From Deltaproteobacteria bacterium UBA2409 (GTDB taxonomy: Bacteria; Bdellovibrionota_C; UBA2361; DDRT01): a stretch of DNA of 64,000 bases. The stretch is taken from contig DDRT01000003.1 in assembly GCA_002343185.1 (NCBI GenBank), positions 25,699 to 89,698 on the forward strand, written 5' to 3'. The translations under genes and the position numbers were made by a program. The notes under the pieces are model-generated. The model had not been told where the DNA came from. It searched no databases and saw only the letters and a program-made list of their open reading frames with translations. This document shows, in pieces, positions 8,500 to 18,461 of the stretch (within the stretch, counting starts at the first letter, position 1; each line of letters starts with the position of its first letter).

Positions 8500-9960
8500 A
8501 TGTCGTTTGAATTAAGTGCAATAATTAACCAAATAGGTCGCGATAAAGGGATCTCTAAAGAGGCTCTAATTGAGGCTTTAGAATCTGCTATGCTTTCTGC
8601 GGCGAGAAAACATTACGGCCATAATCTAAACCTAGAAACCCAGTACAACGAAGAATCAGGTGAGATTGAGGTTATGCTATTTAAAATAGTTGTAGACCAG
8701 GTTTTAGATCCACATACTCAGATTGGTCTAAAAGAAGCTCGAGAAGAATTCGACCCTGAAGCAATGATTGGGGATGAACTTGGTAAAAAACTTGATACCA
8801 AAGTTCTTGGCCGAATCGCAGCCCAAACAGCTAAACAAGTTATTATTCAAAAAGTCAGAGATGCTGAACGACAGGTAATTTTTGAAGAGTATAAAGATTC
8901 TCGTGGTGAGATTGTAAATGGAATCGTACAACGAGTTGAAAGAGGATCAGCTATAATAGTTAACCTTGGTAGAACTGAGGCAGTGCTTCCAAGAAGAGAG
9001 CAGATATTACGTGAAAGATATCGTCAGAATGAAAGAGTCAGAGCTATGATTCTTGATATAGACAAATCTGCAAGAGGCCCTCAGATTGTTCTTACAAGAA
9101 GTCACCCTGATTTCTTAAAGAGACTCTTTCAGCTTGAGGTACCTGAAATAAATGAAGGTGTTATTCAGATTCAGGCAGCCGCAAGAGAGCCAGGTATACG
9201 TGCAAAAATCGCAGTAACATCTAGTGATTCCTCGATCGATCCAGTTGGAGCATGTGTTGGTGTTAAGGGGTCAAGAGTTCAAGCAGTGGTACAAGAGCTA
9301 CGGGGAGAAAAAATAGATATCATCCCATTTACAGCTGATGAACCATCATTTGTAGCACGAGCACTTCAACCAGCTGAAGTAACAAGAGTATTAGTCGATG
9401 AAGAAGCCCACACTATGGAAGTAATCGTGGCAGATGACCAGCTGTCTCAGGCAATTGGTCGAGGTGGGGTAAACGTAAGATTAGCAAGCAAGCTTACAGG
9501 ATGGAGAATTGATGTAAGAAGTGTTTCTGTTGCAGAGGAAGAAGCAAAAAGAGCACGTGCTGCAATTGAGCAGATCCCGGGTCTTGAGTTTACAGAAGGC
9601 GAGATGCTGTTTCAGGCAGGATTCAGAAGCGCTAAAGAAGTTTCTGAAGCCACAGTTGAAGAGTTATCTGAAGTTGATGGAATCTCTGCAGAAAGAGCAG
9701 CGATCATTATCGATGCAGCTAAGAACTATATTGAAATTAACCCGGAAACAGAGCGAGAAGCAGTTTCAGATCTTGGTAAGTTAAAACTTGATCCAAGAAT
9801 TGAAGAAGCTCTAAAAGCAGCCGGACTTAATTCGATTCAATCCGTTGTTGAAAGTGATAGAGATACACTTTTAGGAATTGTGTCTGAAGATGATGTAATG
9901 GCAATTAGAGAAGCTAGTGACACATTTTTTAGGGGAGGTGTGCCGCGACCTAAAGCATGA
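8500..9960 (+). CDS. nusA: transcription termination/antitermination factor NusA
   Basis: Binds RNA polymerase and nascent RNA to modulate pausing, termination and antitermination. The 486-residue protein has an N-terminal polymerase-binding domain, an S1 domain (about 135-200), two KH domains (about 200-345, including VGACVGVKGSRVQAV and the second GXXG loop IGRGGVNV), and two C-terminal helix-hairpin-helix acidic repeats (about 365-475, e.g. LSEVDGISAERA). The length is close to the E. coli protein. The stop overlaps ylxR by 4 nt (ATGA). Confidence 0.97.
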   Translation: MSFELSAIINQIGRDKGISKEALIEALESAMLSAARKHYGHNLNLETQYNEESGEIEVMLFKIVVDQVLDPHTQIGLKEAREEFDPEAMIGDELGKKLDTKVLGRIAAQTAKQVIIQKVRDAERQVIFEEYKDSRGEIVNGIVQRVERGSAIIVNLGRTEAVLPRREQILRERYRQNERVRAMILDIDKSARGPQIVLTRSHPDFLKRLFQLEVPEINEGVIQIQAAAREPGIRAKIAVTSSDSSIDPVGACVGVKGSRVQAVVQELRGEKIDIIPFTADEPSFVARALQPAEVTRVLVDEEAHTMEVIVADDQLSQAIGRGGVNVRLASKLTGWRIDVRSVSVAEEEAKRARAAIEQIPGLEFTEGEMLFQAGFRSAKEVSEATVEELSEVDGISAERAAIIIDAAKNYIEINPETEREAVSDLGKLKLDPRIEEALKAAGLNSIQSVVESDRDTLLGIVSEDDVMAIREASDTFFRGGVPRPKA

Positions 9961-10172
9961 AAATGATTTTAAGACAGTGCTTTGTTTGTAGAAAACGAGA
10001 CTCTGTTGATAATCTTATCAGGTTAGTCGTTGAGGATGGAAAGGTTGTAAGGGCAAAGAGAAGAATGGGTGGAAGGGGAGCTAATATACATAAAGAATGT
10101 ATGAGTCAGCTAGTAAGCCCAAAAGTAAGATCTCGAGCTTTTAAAGGTGTTGATTGGGGATTGGTGGAGTAA
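9957..10172 (+). CDS. ylxR: YlxR/RnpM family RNA-binding protein (DUF448)
   Basis: A 71-residue basic protein with the family's opening RQCFVCRKRDSVDNLIRLV and the GGRGANIHKECM motif. YlxR proteins bind RNA; the Bacillus homologue modulates RNase P. It overlaps nusA by 4 nt at its start and shares one nucleotide with the infB start (TAATG), so all three are translationally coupled. Confidence 0.93.
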   Translation: MKMILRQCFVCRKRDSVDNLIRLVVEDGKVVRAKRRMGGRGANIHKECMSQLVSPKVRSRAFKGVDWGLVE

Positions 10173-12649
10173 TGAGAGTTTACGAATTAGCGAAAGAGCT
10201 AGGGGTTGATAATAAAGTTGTGATCGCTAAAGCGATGGAACTTGGCATTCCAGGTGTTAAGTCTCATTCAAATTCAATGGGTAGTGATGATGCAGACCAG
10301 ATACGAAGAGCCCTACTTAGAACAGCTGTTACAAGTAGCACTCCGAAGCTAGAAACTCTTACTCAAAGGGTGGACAAGGTAACTGGTGAGACCGAAGCAG
10401 TCGTTGAGAGACGAAAAGGTAATATTATCCGAAGAAGAAAGGCGCAAGATGAAGATATCGTTGCCTTAACCCCAGCCCCTGAGCCAGCACCAGTTGAAGA
10501 AGAGATCCCAAGTGCCAGTGAAGAAGTTCAGTTAGATGAGGAGTCACTTGAAGTAAGTGAACCTGTAAAAGATTCTGTTGATGAGAAAACAGAAGAGTCA
10601 AAAGAAGCACCAAAATCAAGAATATTAGGCCGAATAGAACTTCCTGCAGGCAGGAAGCCGGCAGTTTCAGCCCAGCGCCAGCCCCGAGTTAATGGAAGTG
10701 CTGCTCCAAAGATAAATTTTGTTGAGGATGAAGAAGAGAGCCAGGCAAAGGCAAAACGTGGAAAAAGACGGGAAGTAAGCAGATTTGATCTTGTTTCTTA
10801 TGACAGAGAGAACAGGAGAGCTGGAAGGTCTCACGGTAAAGAAAAAAGAAAAGAGCAACGAAGTGCAGAAGAGATAGAGGCAACAAAGATGAAAGCCTCA
10901 AAGCGCGTCGTTAAAATGGGAGAAACTATTACAGTTGGTGATCTTGCTAAGCAGATGAGCCTCAAAGTTGGAGAGGTAATCGGAAAACTAATGGGACTTG
11001 GTGTAATGGCTACAATTAACCAGGTTATTGATAAGGATATAGCAACTATTGTTGCAGAAGAGTTCGAATACACAGTAGAGACAACAACTGTTTCAGAAGA
11101 ACAGTTAACTGAAGAAGTCGGAGCGGAAGATCAGTCAAACCTTCAACCAAGACCACCTGTTGTTACCGTGATGGGTCACGTTGATCACGGAAAAACTTCG
11201 CTTTTAGATGCTATTAGAAGTGCAGCTGTAGCAGAGAAAGAGCATGGTGGAATTACCCAACATATAGGTGCATACAGGGTTTCAAAAGATGGCAAGGATA
11301 TCACTTTTATTGATACACCTGGACACGCCGCATTTACACAGATGCGCGCTAGAGGTGCACAAGTAACAGACGTAGTAATCCTTGTTGTAGCCGCCGACGA
11401 TGGAGTTATGCCACAAACAATTGAGGCATTAAATCATGCAAAAGCTGCAGAGGTTCCAATAGTAGTTGCGGTTAATAAAATGGACAAACCTAACATTAAC
11501 CCAGATAGAGTTAAGCAGCAGTTAGCCGAAAGAGGATTAAATCCAGAGGAATGGGGTGGAGATACTATGTTTGTCCCTGTATCTGCTCTTGCTAAGACTG
11601 GGCTGGATAATCTTTTAGAAGCAGTATTACTGCAAGCTGAAGTTTTAGAGTTGAAAGCAAATCCCGACTCTCGCGCAAAAGGTGCTGTAATTGAGGCACG
11701 GCAAGACAGGGGAAGGGGTACTGTTGCAACAGTTTTGGTTCAAAATGGAAGTTTAAACATAGGAGACATATTTGTCTGTGGTACTGAGTCGGGTCGTGTA
11801 AGATCAATGACTGATCATAAAGGGGAAAAAATTGAAAAGGCTCTTCCTTCAACCCCTGTAGAAATTACCGGATTTACAGAAGTACCTTCAGCTGGAGATG
11901 ATTTCTTAGTTGTAGAATCTGAAGCTGTTGCGAGACAGGTCGTTGAAATGCGGGCTGCTAAGAAAGCAGATGAAGATAGAGCCCTTGCTACTGGTCCAAT
12001 ATCACTTGAAGAATTTTCAAAACGAGCAAGTCAGCTAGCGGAGTTGAATGTAATTGTTAAGGCCGATGTTCATGGTTCTGCAGAGGCAGTTAGACAGGCT
12101 ATTGAAGAGATCACTACAGAAAAAGTAAGAGTTAGGGTAGTTCATAGTGCTGTTGGCGGTATTACTGAATCAGACGTGCAGCTGGCTATAGCCTCAAAAG
12201 CTTTAATCGTTGGATTCAACGTTCGCGCAGAGGCTCGTGCAACAACTGAAGCAGAAAGAGCAGGGATTGAACTCAGATTTTATAGAATCATCTATGAGTT
12301 AATTGATGATGTTAAAAAAGCTATGGTCGGGCTACTTGAACCTGACAGAGTTGAAGAGCATCTTGGAAGAGCAGAAGTTAAGCAGACTTTCGTTGTACCG
12401 AAATTAGGAACTATAGCTGGAAGTTATGTTAAGAGCGGTATGATAAAGAGAGGCTCACTTGTAAGATTACTTCGTGATGGCATTGTAGTTTACGAAGGTA
12501 AAATGGGCTCACTTAGAAGATTTAAAGATGATGTAAAAGAGGTAGCTTCTGGATATGAGTGCGGGATCGGAATCGAAGGGTATAATGATATTAAACCTGG
12601 CGATGAGATCGAGGTCTATCAGATGAAGGAGATAGCTCCGGAGTTGTAA
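10172..12649 (+). CDS. infB: translation initiation factor IF-2
   Basis: GTPase that places initiator tRNA on the 30S subunit and promotes subunit joining. ATG 10172 ([12 protein letters not shown]) is chosen because it overlaps the ylxR stop; an upstream frame to 10154 would add only six atypical residues. The 825-residue product has an IF2N module at the start, a charged Ala/Glu/Lys-rich linker (about 70-240), a second IF2N module, then the G domain: GHVDHGKT from about residue 335, DTPGHAAF, and NKMD from about 435. The C-terminal domains are complete. Confidence 0.97.
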   Translation: MRVYELAKELGVDNKVVIAKAMELGIPGVKSHSNSMGSDDADQIRRALLRTAVTSSTPKLETLTQRVDKVTGETEAVVERRKGNIIRRRKAQDEDIVALTPAPEPAPVEEEIPSASEEVQLDEESLEVSEPVKDSVDEKTEESKEAPKSRILGRIELPAGRKPAVSAQRQPRVNGSAAPKINFVEDEEESQAKAKRGKRREVSRFDLVSYDRENRRAGRSHGKEKRKEQRSAEEIEATKMKASKRVVKMGETITVGDLAKQMSLKVGEVIGKLMGLGVMATINQVIDKDIATIVAEEFEYTVETTTVSEEQLTEEVGAEDQSNLQPRPPVVTVMGHVDHGKTSLLDAIRSAAVAEKEHGGITQHIGAYRVSKDGKDITFIDTPGHAAFTQMRARGAQVTDVVILVVAADDGVMPQTIEALNHAKAAEVPIVVAVNKMDKPNINPDRVKQQLAERGLNPEEWGGDTMFVPVSALAKTGLDNLLEAVLLQAEVLELKANPDSRAKGAVIEARQDRGRGTVATVLVQNGSLNIGDIFVCGTESGRVRSMTDHKGEKIEKALPSTPVEITGFTEVPSAGDDFLVVESEAVARQVVEMRAAKKADEDRALATGPISLEEFSKRASQLAELNVIVKADVHGSAEAVRQAIEEITTEKVRVRVVHSAVGGITESDVQLAIASKALIVGFNVRAEARATTEAERAGIELRFYRIIYELIDDVKKAMVGLLEPDRVEEHLGRAEVKQTFVVPKLGTIAGSYVKSGMIKRGSLVRLLRDGIVVYEGKMGSLRRFKDDVKEVASGYECGIGIEGYNDIKPGDEIEVYQMKEIAPEL

Positions 12650-12725
12650 GAATAGGTTATTAATTGAAGAGCTTAGATTGAACATGGCAAGACACTTTAG
12701 TGATGGGGTAAAAAGTTGAGTTTTT

Positions 12726-12793
12726 AACCACGAAGACCACAAAGAACACGAAGAATAACCTTACGCTTTGTGTTCTTTGTGTTCTTCGTGGTT
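12726..12793. repeat. inverted repeat (28-bp arms) between infB and rbfA
   Basis: The arms 12726-12753 and 12766-12793 are reverse complements with two mismatches around a 12-nt loop. They are built from the degenerate unit CACGAAGAACAC, and the ends read AACCACGAAG and CTTCGTGGTT. Sequences of this type recur in intergenic DNA of many bacteria. It is not related to the GGGGTCAGGCC family. As RNA it would form a long hairpin after the infB stop, possibly separating infB from rbfA expression. Confidence 0.85.
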
Positions 12794-12820
12794 CAGAAAA
12801 ATAATTAAGTGTAATTACCT

Positions 12821-13156
12821 ATGAGCAGAAGAGAGTACAAGGTTGCTGAAAAGGTTAAAGAGATCGTTGCAACCGAGCTTCTTAAAACAAGCGATCCAAG
12901 GTTGAATCTAGTAACGATATCAGCGGTAACTTGTACTCCAGATTTAAGGCTAGCAAAAATATATTGGGTAGTAAGCGGAACAGCTGCTACTAAGACTGAA
13001 GTGCAACAAGCCTTCGATGATGCAGCCTCCTACTTTAGACGTGCCGTTGCAGCATCATTACATGCAAGATTTACCCCAGAGTTAAGGTTTTACTACGACG
13101 ACACCCTTGATACCGTAGCAGAGGTGGAAAAGCTTTTTGAAAAGATTAGACAATAG
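12821..13156 (+). CDS. rbfA: 30S ribosome-binding factor RbfA
   Basis: Late 30S assembly factor that helps process the 5' end of 16S rRNA and is important in the cold. The 111-residue protein has the single KH-like fold and the family motifs DPRLNLVTISAV and LRFYYDDTLD. It sits in its conserved position between infB and truB, separated from infB by the inverted repeat. nrnA starts 2 nt after the stop. Confidence 0.95.
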   Translation: MSRREYKVAEKVKEIVATELLKTSDPRLNLVTISAVTCTPDLRLAKIYWVVSGTAATKTEVQQAFDDAASYFRRAVAASLHARFTPELRFYYDDTLDTVAEVEKLFEKIRQ

Positions 13157-13158
13157 CC

Positions 13159-14088
13159 GTGGAAGAGATAAAAAAACTAATCAAAGAATACAGCACTTTC
13201 TGTGTTGTGTCTCACTATAATCCCGATGCTGATGCTTATGGTAGTACGCTAGCTTTAGGGCTAGCGATTGAAAGCACTGGAAAAGTTGTACATTTTCTAA
13301 ATCAAGATGGAATGATCCCAAAATTTATCTTTCTACCATCTGCAAGCAAGGTAGTTAGTACGCCACCTCCAGAAGTAGATTGTATTTTTATCCTAGATTG
13401 TGGAGATGAAAAGAGAACAGGCGATAACTTAAAACTGCCAAAAGCAAAACTAAGAATAAATATAGATCATCATATCTCAAATAATAAGTTTGGAGATATT
13501 GCTTTAGTTGATACCAAGGCTTCTTCAACATGCGAGATAGTTTTTTCTGTGATTGAAGATCTTATCTCGCCTGATGTAGCTACGAATCTTTTAGCAGGAA
13601 TTTACGCAGATACAGGCTCATTAAGATATGGAAACACCTCTAAAAAGACACTTCTTATTGTGTCCAAGCTTCTTGAAGCTGGAGCTGATCTAACTCTTAT
13701 AAGTAAAAAGCTATTCGGAGCACACACATTCTCAAGTGTTAAACTTCAGGCGATGGCTCTAAGTGCCATGAGGATTGAAAATGGGGTTGCATGGGTTGTT
13801 GTAACTAAAGAGATGTTAGAGCTTTCAAAAGCTATATCGGAGGATGCAGATGGACTAGCCGAAAAAGGTAGAGACATTGAAGGTGTGAGAATTGCTGCCT
13901 CAGTTAGATTCTCTCCTGAAGAGAATCTTTGGAGAATAAGCCTTAGAACTCATGACCCTGATATAGATCTTTCAAGTGTCGCAGCTGAATTCGGAGGTGG
14001 CGGTCATAAAGCAGCTGCTGCCTTTAGGTGGAGAAAGTCATATCAAGAGCTTGAAAATAAACTTTTATCGAAACTAAAAACACTATGA
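13159..14088 (+). CDS. nrnA: DHH/DHHA1 phosphoesterase, NrnA-like oligoribonuclease/pAp phosphatase
   Basis: Probably degrades very short RNA oligonucleotides and/or 3'-phosphoadenosine 5'-phosphate. The DHH-domain metal motifs are present: SHYNPDADAYGS near residue 16, DCGDEK, and IDHHISNN with Asp103-His104-His105. The DHHA1 substrate-binding motif FGGGGHKAAAA is near residue 279. At 309 residues it has the NrnA size. The start is GTG 13159, 2 nt after rbfA. It overlaps truB by 4 nt. Confidence 0.92.
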   Translation: MEEIKKLIKEYSTFCVVSHYNPDADAYGSTLALGLAIESTGKVVHFLNQDGMIPKFIFLPSASKVVSTPPPEVDCIFILDCGDEKRTGDNLKLPKAKLRINIDHHISNNKFGDIALVDTKASSTCEIVFSVIEDLISPDVATNLLAGIYADTGSLRYGNTSKKTLLIVSKLLEAGADLTLISKKLFGAHTFSSVKLQAMALSAMRIENGVAWVVVTKEMLELSKAISEDADGLAEKGRDIEGVRIAASVRFSPEENLWRISLRTHDPDIDLSSVAAEFGGGGHKAAAAFRWRKSYQELENKLLSKLKTL

Positions 14089-14759
14089 ACGCTGGTGTTG
14101 TGCTCATCGACAAGCAGGAAGGGCTCACTTCTGCAAAGGCCGTAGCGATTTTAAAGCGAAAACTCAACCTCAAAAAAGTTGGTCATGCAGGAACTTTAGA
14201 CCCCTTTGCTACAGGACTATTAGTTTGCTTAGTTGGCAAATCGACGAAACTTGCTCAGGTCGGGCTCTTTGGCAGAAAAGCTTATGAGGGCGTATTTAAG
14301 TTTGGAGTCACAACAACAACTGATGATATCACAGGTGAAATGATATCTGAGAAACCATGTAATATAGATATTCAAAAACTTAGGAATGTGGTTAAAGAAA
14401 AATTTATTGGAAAAATATCCCAGGTACCTCCAAGAGTGAGCGCAAAACATGTTAATGGTGAGAGAGCCTACAAGCTTGCACGTCAAGGTGTGGAGTTTAA
14501 CCTTATACCTAAAGAGTGTGAGATATATGATTTTGAAATCACAGATAAATTATCCGACACGGATTTTTCATTTAAAGTTGAGGTTTCTGGAGGTACTTAC
14601 ATTAGAGCGTTAGCAAGAGATTTAGGTGCGATTTTTGAGAGTGGCGGAACATTGGCTGCTTTAAGAAGAACAAAAGTTGGTAAACTAAGAGTAGAAGAGG
14701 CAGTTTGCTTGGATGATCTTCAAGTTTCTAATATACTGTCAGAGTCAATATTAGGTTAA
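14085..14759 (+). CDS. truB: tRNA pseudouridine(55) synthase TruB, short form
   Basis: Makes pseudouridine 55 in the T-loop of tRNAs. The catalytic motif HAGTLDPFATGLL contains Asp39, and GGTYIRALARDLG is conserved. At 224 residues it is about 80 shorter than the E. coli enzyme and lacks the C-terminal PUA-like region, as in several other lineages. It overlaps nrnA by 4 nt and is followed 2 nt later by purA, so purA is probably cotranscribed. Confidence 0.95.
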   Translation: MNAGVVLIDKQEGLTSAKAVAILKRKLNLKKVGHAGTLDPFATGLLVCLVGKSTKLAQVGLFGRKAYEGVFKFGVTTTTDDITGEMISEKPCNIDIQKLRNVVKEKFIGKISQVPPRVSAKHVNGERAYKLARQGVEFNLIPKECEIYDFEITDKLSDTDFSFKVEVSGGTYIRALARDLGAIFESGGTLAALRRTKVGKLRVEEAVCLDDLQVSNILSESILG

Positions 14760-14761
14760 TT

Positions 14762-16063
14762 ATGTCGTCATTAGTAGTAATAGGTGCCCAGTGGGGAGAT
14801 GAAGGTAAAGGTAAACTTGTTGATTACCTTACAGTAAACGCTGATCTCGTTGTCAGATTTCAAGGGGGAAACAACGCAGGTCATACACTAGTTGTAAATG
14901 GAGAAACTACAAAACTAAGCCTAGTTCCTTCAGGGGTACTTCATTCAAAAACCAAATGTGCTATTGGTGCTGGGGTAGTAATAAACCCTGAAGTTTTTCT
15001 TTCAGAAGTTAATAAGCTTAAAGAAGCTGGAGTTGCCGTAGACCCAAGTAGATTAGTAATAGACGGAAGGGCACATTTGATTCTTCCTTATCATGTTGCA
15101 GTAGATCAAGCACGTGAAGAGAAAAAGGGTGATAAAAAAATTGGAACAACAGGAAGAGGTATTGGCCCTGCTTATGAAGATGCAGCTGCAAGATGTGGTG
15201 TGCAGCTAAGTGAACTAAGAGATCTCCCAAGGCTACTTCAAAGACTTGAAGGTGTAATTGCCGAGAGAAATCTTTATATAAATAAAGTTCTAGGAGTAGA
15301 TAAAACAGTAACACTCTCAGAAGTTGAAGGGGTTTTAAAGCGTGTAGCACCTTTGATTCTGCCTTTTATGGCAGATGTAAGTTACCTCGTTCATGAAGCA
15401 TCTCTAAGAGAAGAAAAAATAGTTTTTGAGGGTGCTCAAGGCACATTGCTAGATAAGAATTTTGGAACTATTCCATTTGTGACCTCTTCGCACACAATAG
15501 CAGGAGCAGTTTCAACGGGGGTAGGAGTTTCACCAAAAATTGTAGGGCATGTTTTAGGAGTTGCAAAAGCTTATTCAACTAGGGTTGGTAGTGGGCCTTT
15601 TCCTTCTGAGATTTTTGGAGAGCTTGCTGATAAATTAAGAACAGTTGGTGGAGAATTTGGAACAGTCACCGGAAGGTCAAGGAGGATCGGTTGGTTTGAT
15701 GCTGTTGGAATGAGATATGCTGCAAGAGTAAATGGGATCACAAGCCTTGCACTTACAAAACTAGATGTATTATCAAATATCCCGAAAATAAAAGTATGCG
15801 TTGGCTATAACGGTATTACTGATGAAGGGCTATTTTTAAACAATCTTGAAAACATCGAGCCTAACTATATTGAGCTTGATGGATGGGAGGGTGATATTTC
15901 AAAAGCCCAGAAACTTCATCATCTTCCACAAACTGCCCAAGTTTATCTTTCAAGTCTTGAAGAGCTTTGTGGAATTCCAATTAGTATGATTAGTGTTGGA
16001 GCAGAAAGAGATGCCACTATCTTTTCTAATCAGGCAAGTTTTATTAAAGGATTCATTCAATGA
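14762..16063 (+). CDS. purA: adenylosuccinate synthetase
   Basis: GTP-dependent first committed step of AMP synthesis from IMP and aspartate. The 433-residue protein has the P-loop-like GDEGKGK (residues 12-18, with Asp13), catalytic His41 in NNAGHTLVV, and the conserved segments GTTGRGIGPAYEDAAAR and VTGRSRRIGWFD. Length and motifs are complete. The stop overlaps the response regulator-LpxC gene by 4 nt (ATGA). Confidence 0.97.
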   Translation: MSSLVVIGAQWGDEGKGKLVDYLTVNADLVVRFQGGNNAGHTLVVNGETTKLSLVPSGVLHSKTKCAIGAGVVINPEVFLSEVNKLKEAGVAVDPSRLVIDGRAHLILPYHVAVDQAREEKKGDKKIGTTGRGIGPAYEDAAARCGVQLSELRDLPRLLQRLEGVIAERNLYINKVLGVDKTVTLSEVEGVLKRVAPLILPFMADVSYLVHEASLREEKIVFEGAQGTLLDKNFGTIPFVTSSHTIAGAVSTGVGVSPKIVGHVLGVAKAYSTRVGSGPFPSEIFGELADKLRTVGGEFGTVTGRSRRIGWFDAVGMRYAARVNGITSLALTKLDVLSNIPKIKVCVGYNGITDEGLFLNNLENIEPNYIELDGWEGDISKAQKLHHLPQTAQVYLSSLEELCGIPISMISVGAERDATIFSNQASFIKGFIQ

Positions 16064-17340
16064 TTCTGATCGTTGATGATGAACCAGGAATTAGACACGT
16101 TCTTGAAGGAATGTTAACCGAGGAAGGTTATAAAGCATCAAGTGTAGAGAGTGGTGAAGCTGCACTTAAAGAGCTTGCCCAGTCTGATATTAAACTTGTC
16201 CTTTTAGATATCTGGATGCCAGGTCAGGACGGGATGCAGGTTTTAAAAGAGATTAAAGAGAGATTTCCTAATGTTCAGGTCATAATGATGAGCGGACACG
16301 CTTCAATTGCAACAGCAGTTAAGGCAACCCAGCTTGGAGCAGCAGATTTTCTTGAAAAACCTCTTGATTCTGAAGGCACCCTTAGAGTTATTAAAAATGC
16401 ATTAGAAAGTTCTGTTATGGAAGGACAAAATTCAGAGATTCCTGACTTAGAACCTGGTGCTGCAAAAAAACTTTCTGGTTCCTTAAATACAGAAGTATTT
16501 AAAGACAACTGGAGTAGAGGAGAAAAATTTAAACAGAAAACTCTAGCAAAAAGTGCTGTAATGTATGGTCAGGGGCTTCACTCAGGAAGGCGCTCAGGAC
16601 TTCTGCTTGAGCCGCTACCAGAAAACTCAGGGATCCACTTTGTTGGAGTTTCAGATGATTTTCCAGTCCCAGCACATGTAAGTTTCGTAGAATCAACGGG
16701 ATGGGCAACAACGTTAAGACTTGGAAAAACCCAAGCAGGAACGATTGAGCATCTTATGTCTGCTCTTCATGCTTATGGGATCTCAAATCTTTTAATTAAG
16801 TGTAACCATGAGGTTCCTGTTATGGACGGATCATCAAGAGAGTTTTGCGATCTTTTTGATCGGGTTGGAGTAGTTGAGCAGGAAGCAGATTGGTATGCAG
16901 TGAGAGTTGAAAAACCTATTGAGATCAAAAAGGGTGAAGAGTGGATAAAAATCGAGCCATCTGATGATTTTTCTGTCCGCTATACTTTAAAATATCCAAA
17001 ACCACTTGGTGAGCAGGAGTTTTCATTCACATTGAACGATAGCTACAAGGAGACTATCTCGAGGGCTAGAACTTTTGGTTTTATGCGGGACTTAGGAAAA
17101 CTCCAGGCTCAAGGGCTTGCCCTTGGGGGTCGTTTTGATAATTGTGTTTTGTTTGGGGAAGATGGTTCTTTAAATGGTGAGCTAAGATATCCGGATGAGC
17201 CTGTTAGACATAAGATATTAGATGCTATTGGAGATCTTTATTTACTGGGAAGAAAAATTCAAGGAAAAGTAACAGCTCATATGACAGGTCACTCAGATAA
17301 TATAGCAATTCTAAAAGCTATCTGGGATGCGCGCTCTTAG
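16060..17340 (+). CDS. lpxC: response regulator receiver domain fused to LpxC deacetylase
   Basis: One 426-residue frame joins two proteins that are normally separate. Residues 1-115 form a CheY-like receiver of the NtrC/NtrX type, with acidic residues at 6-8, phosphoacceptor Asp50 (LLDIWMPG), Ser78 and Lys100 (FLEKP). After a linker of about 45 residues, residues 160-426 form a full LpxC, the zinc enzyme committing UDP-3-O-acyl-GlcNAc to lipid A. It has GQGLHSG (170-176), TIEHLMSAL with Glu230/His231, RHKILDAIGD with His384/Asp388, and HMTGHSDN with His411. All zinc ligands and the general base are present, so the enzyme should be active. No DNA-binding domain is present. Known pathway; control by phosphorylation is inference. 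Confidence 0.93.
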   Translation: MILIVDDEPGIRHVLEGMLTEEGYKASSVESGEAALKELAQSDIKLVLLDIWMPGQDGMQVLKEIKERFPNVQVIMMSGHASIATAVKATQLGAADFLEKPLDSEGTLRVIKNALESSVMEGQNSEIPDLEPGAAKKLSGSLNTEVFKDNWSRGEKFKQKTLAKSAVMYGQGLHSGRRSGLLLEPLPENSGIHFVGVSDDFPVPAHVSFVESTGWATTLRLGKTQAGTIEHLMSALHAYGISNLLIKCNHEVPVMDGSSREFCDLFDRVGVVEQEADWYAVRVEKPIEIKKGEEWIKIEPSDDFSVRYTLKYPKPLGEQEFSFTLNDSYKETISRARTFGFMRDLGKLQAQGLALGGRFDNCVLFGEDGSLNGELRYPDEPVRHKILDAIGDLYLLGRKIQGKVTAHMTGHSDNIAILKAIWDARS

Positions 17341-18322
17341 CCTGGTTTTGTTTTTTCTACTTTCATGTAACAGCTCTAATCAAAGAGAGGTAGAGACTTT
17401 AGGAGCAGTTCTTTCACTTACAGGTCCTGCTGGTGAGCAGGGCAAAAACATTAAGCATGGTATAGAGTTAGCAGCTAAAGAGCATGGGGTAAGAGTGCTA
17501 TTTGAAGATGATGGTACAAACCCTTCAAGAGCTGTAAGGGGATTACTAAAGCTTTCAACTGAAAAAAAGTTAATCGGAGTTGTAGGAGGTGTTTGGGATT
17601 ATCTTGCTTTAGCAATGTATCCTGTAGCTGATAGAAATCAGATTAAATTAATTACTCCTAGTAATCCTATTGAGATTATCCCAGAGCAGTTTCAAAGAGG
17701 GGGTCTATTAGGAACAGTGGCGCCATCCTTAAAGTCAGAAAGGGATGCAGTTTACAAGTTTTTAAAATCGAAAAAACCTAAATCTGTAACAACTGTTATT
17801 CCAAATGTTCCTTTTGGTGAGTCAAAAAGAATGATGTTTGAAGAGGTAGCAAAAGAGCTTAAAATAGAGGTTTTTCCAAGCTTTGAATTTTCTACAGAAA
17901 GTCCAAGAACTGATTCAATGCGACTTGCTGCTGCAAAGATACGTGAACTAAACCCCGATCTAGTTTTAGTAATAACTGATTATGATGGGTTAGCAACTTT
18001 GGCAAAAGAAGGGTTAACCTCTGTTATTCTTACCTCTCAACATCTTGATAAGGCTTTAGAGTTTCAGGAATCAGATTATTCAAATTTTTATGCGATCTAT
18101 CCAAAAGTTTTTGATTCAGATTTTGAAAAGAGATTTATTGATCATTTCGGTGAACCACCACGTGTATTTGCAGCGCATGGATATGATGCAGCAAAAGCTT
18201 TGATATTAAACAAACCCTTTAAAGGAGCCACAGGTGATTGTGATCCAAATAAGGTTCAGGTGTGTGAAGGGGTTGCAGAGATTTTTGGGGTTAAAGATGG
18301 TGCTTTGGAGGTTGTTAGGTAG
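17327..18322 (+). CDS. periplasmic substrate-binding lipoprotein, type 1 (LivK-like)
   Basis: The signal MRALSLVLFFLLSC makes Cys14 the lipid anchor. The mature protein has the two-lobed type 1 periplasmic-binding fold, opening with LGAVLSLTGPAGEQGKNIKH as in branched-chain amino acid receptors (Leu/Ile/Val or amide binding). No ABC permease or ATPase gene is adjacent. It may instead belong to the LpoA-like or sensor branch of this fold. The start overlaps the lpxC 3' end by 14 nt, indicating coupling. Confidence 0.83.
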   Translation: MRALSLVLFFLLSCNSSNQREVETLGAVLSLTGPAGEQGKNIKHGIELAAKEHGVRVLFEDDGTNPSRAVRGLLKLSTEKKLIGVVGGVWDYLALAMYPVADRNQIKLITPSNPIEIIPEQFQRGGLLGTVAPSLKSERDAVYKFLKSKKPKSVTTVIPNVPFGESKRMMFEEVAKELKIEVFPSFEFSTESPRTDSMRLAAAKIRELNPDLVLVITDYDGLATLAKEGLTSVILTSQHLDKALEFQESDYSNFYAIYPKVFDSDFEKRFIDHFGEPPRVFAAHGYDAAKALILNKPFKGATGDCDPNKVQVCEGVAEIFGVKDGALEVVR

Positions 18323-18351
18323 GCATACAATATTTCCAGAATCTGTTTTTT

Positions 18352-18461
18352 ACTTTGGGGGTCAGGCCGCCGTATTATTGCTTCGTCCGCTAGCGCGGAC
18401 GATAGATTCCTGACCAGTCTAGTCCCTGTCTGGTCAAGCCTGCCGGCGTGACCCCCAAAGT
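18352..18461. repeat. palindromic repeat family A, long copy with nested hairpin
   Basis: The ends ACTTTGGGGGTCA and TGACCCCCAAAGT are exact reverse complements, giving a 110-bp element. Inside are a nested dyad GTCCGC-TAGC-GCGGAC and a CTGACCAG/CTGGTCA pair. Read on the opposite strand it closely matches the 30521-30612 copy. It begins about 30 bp after the stop of the substrate-binding lipoprotein gene. Confidence 0.9.
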
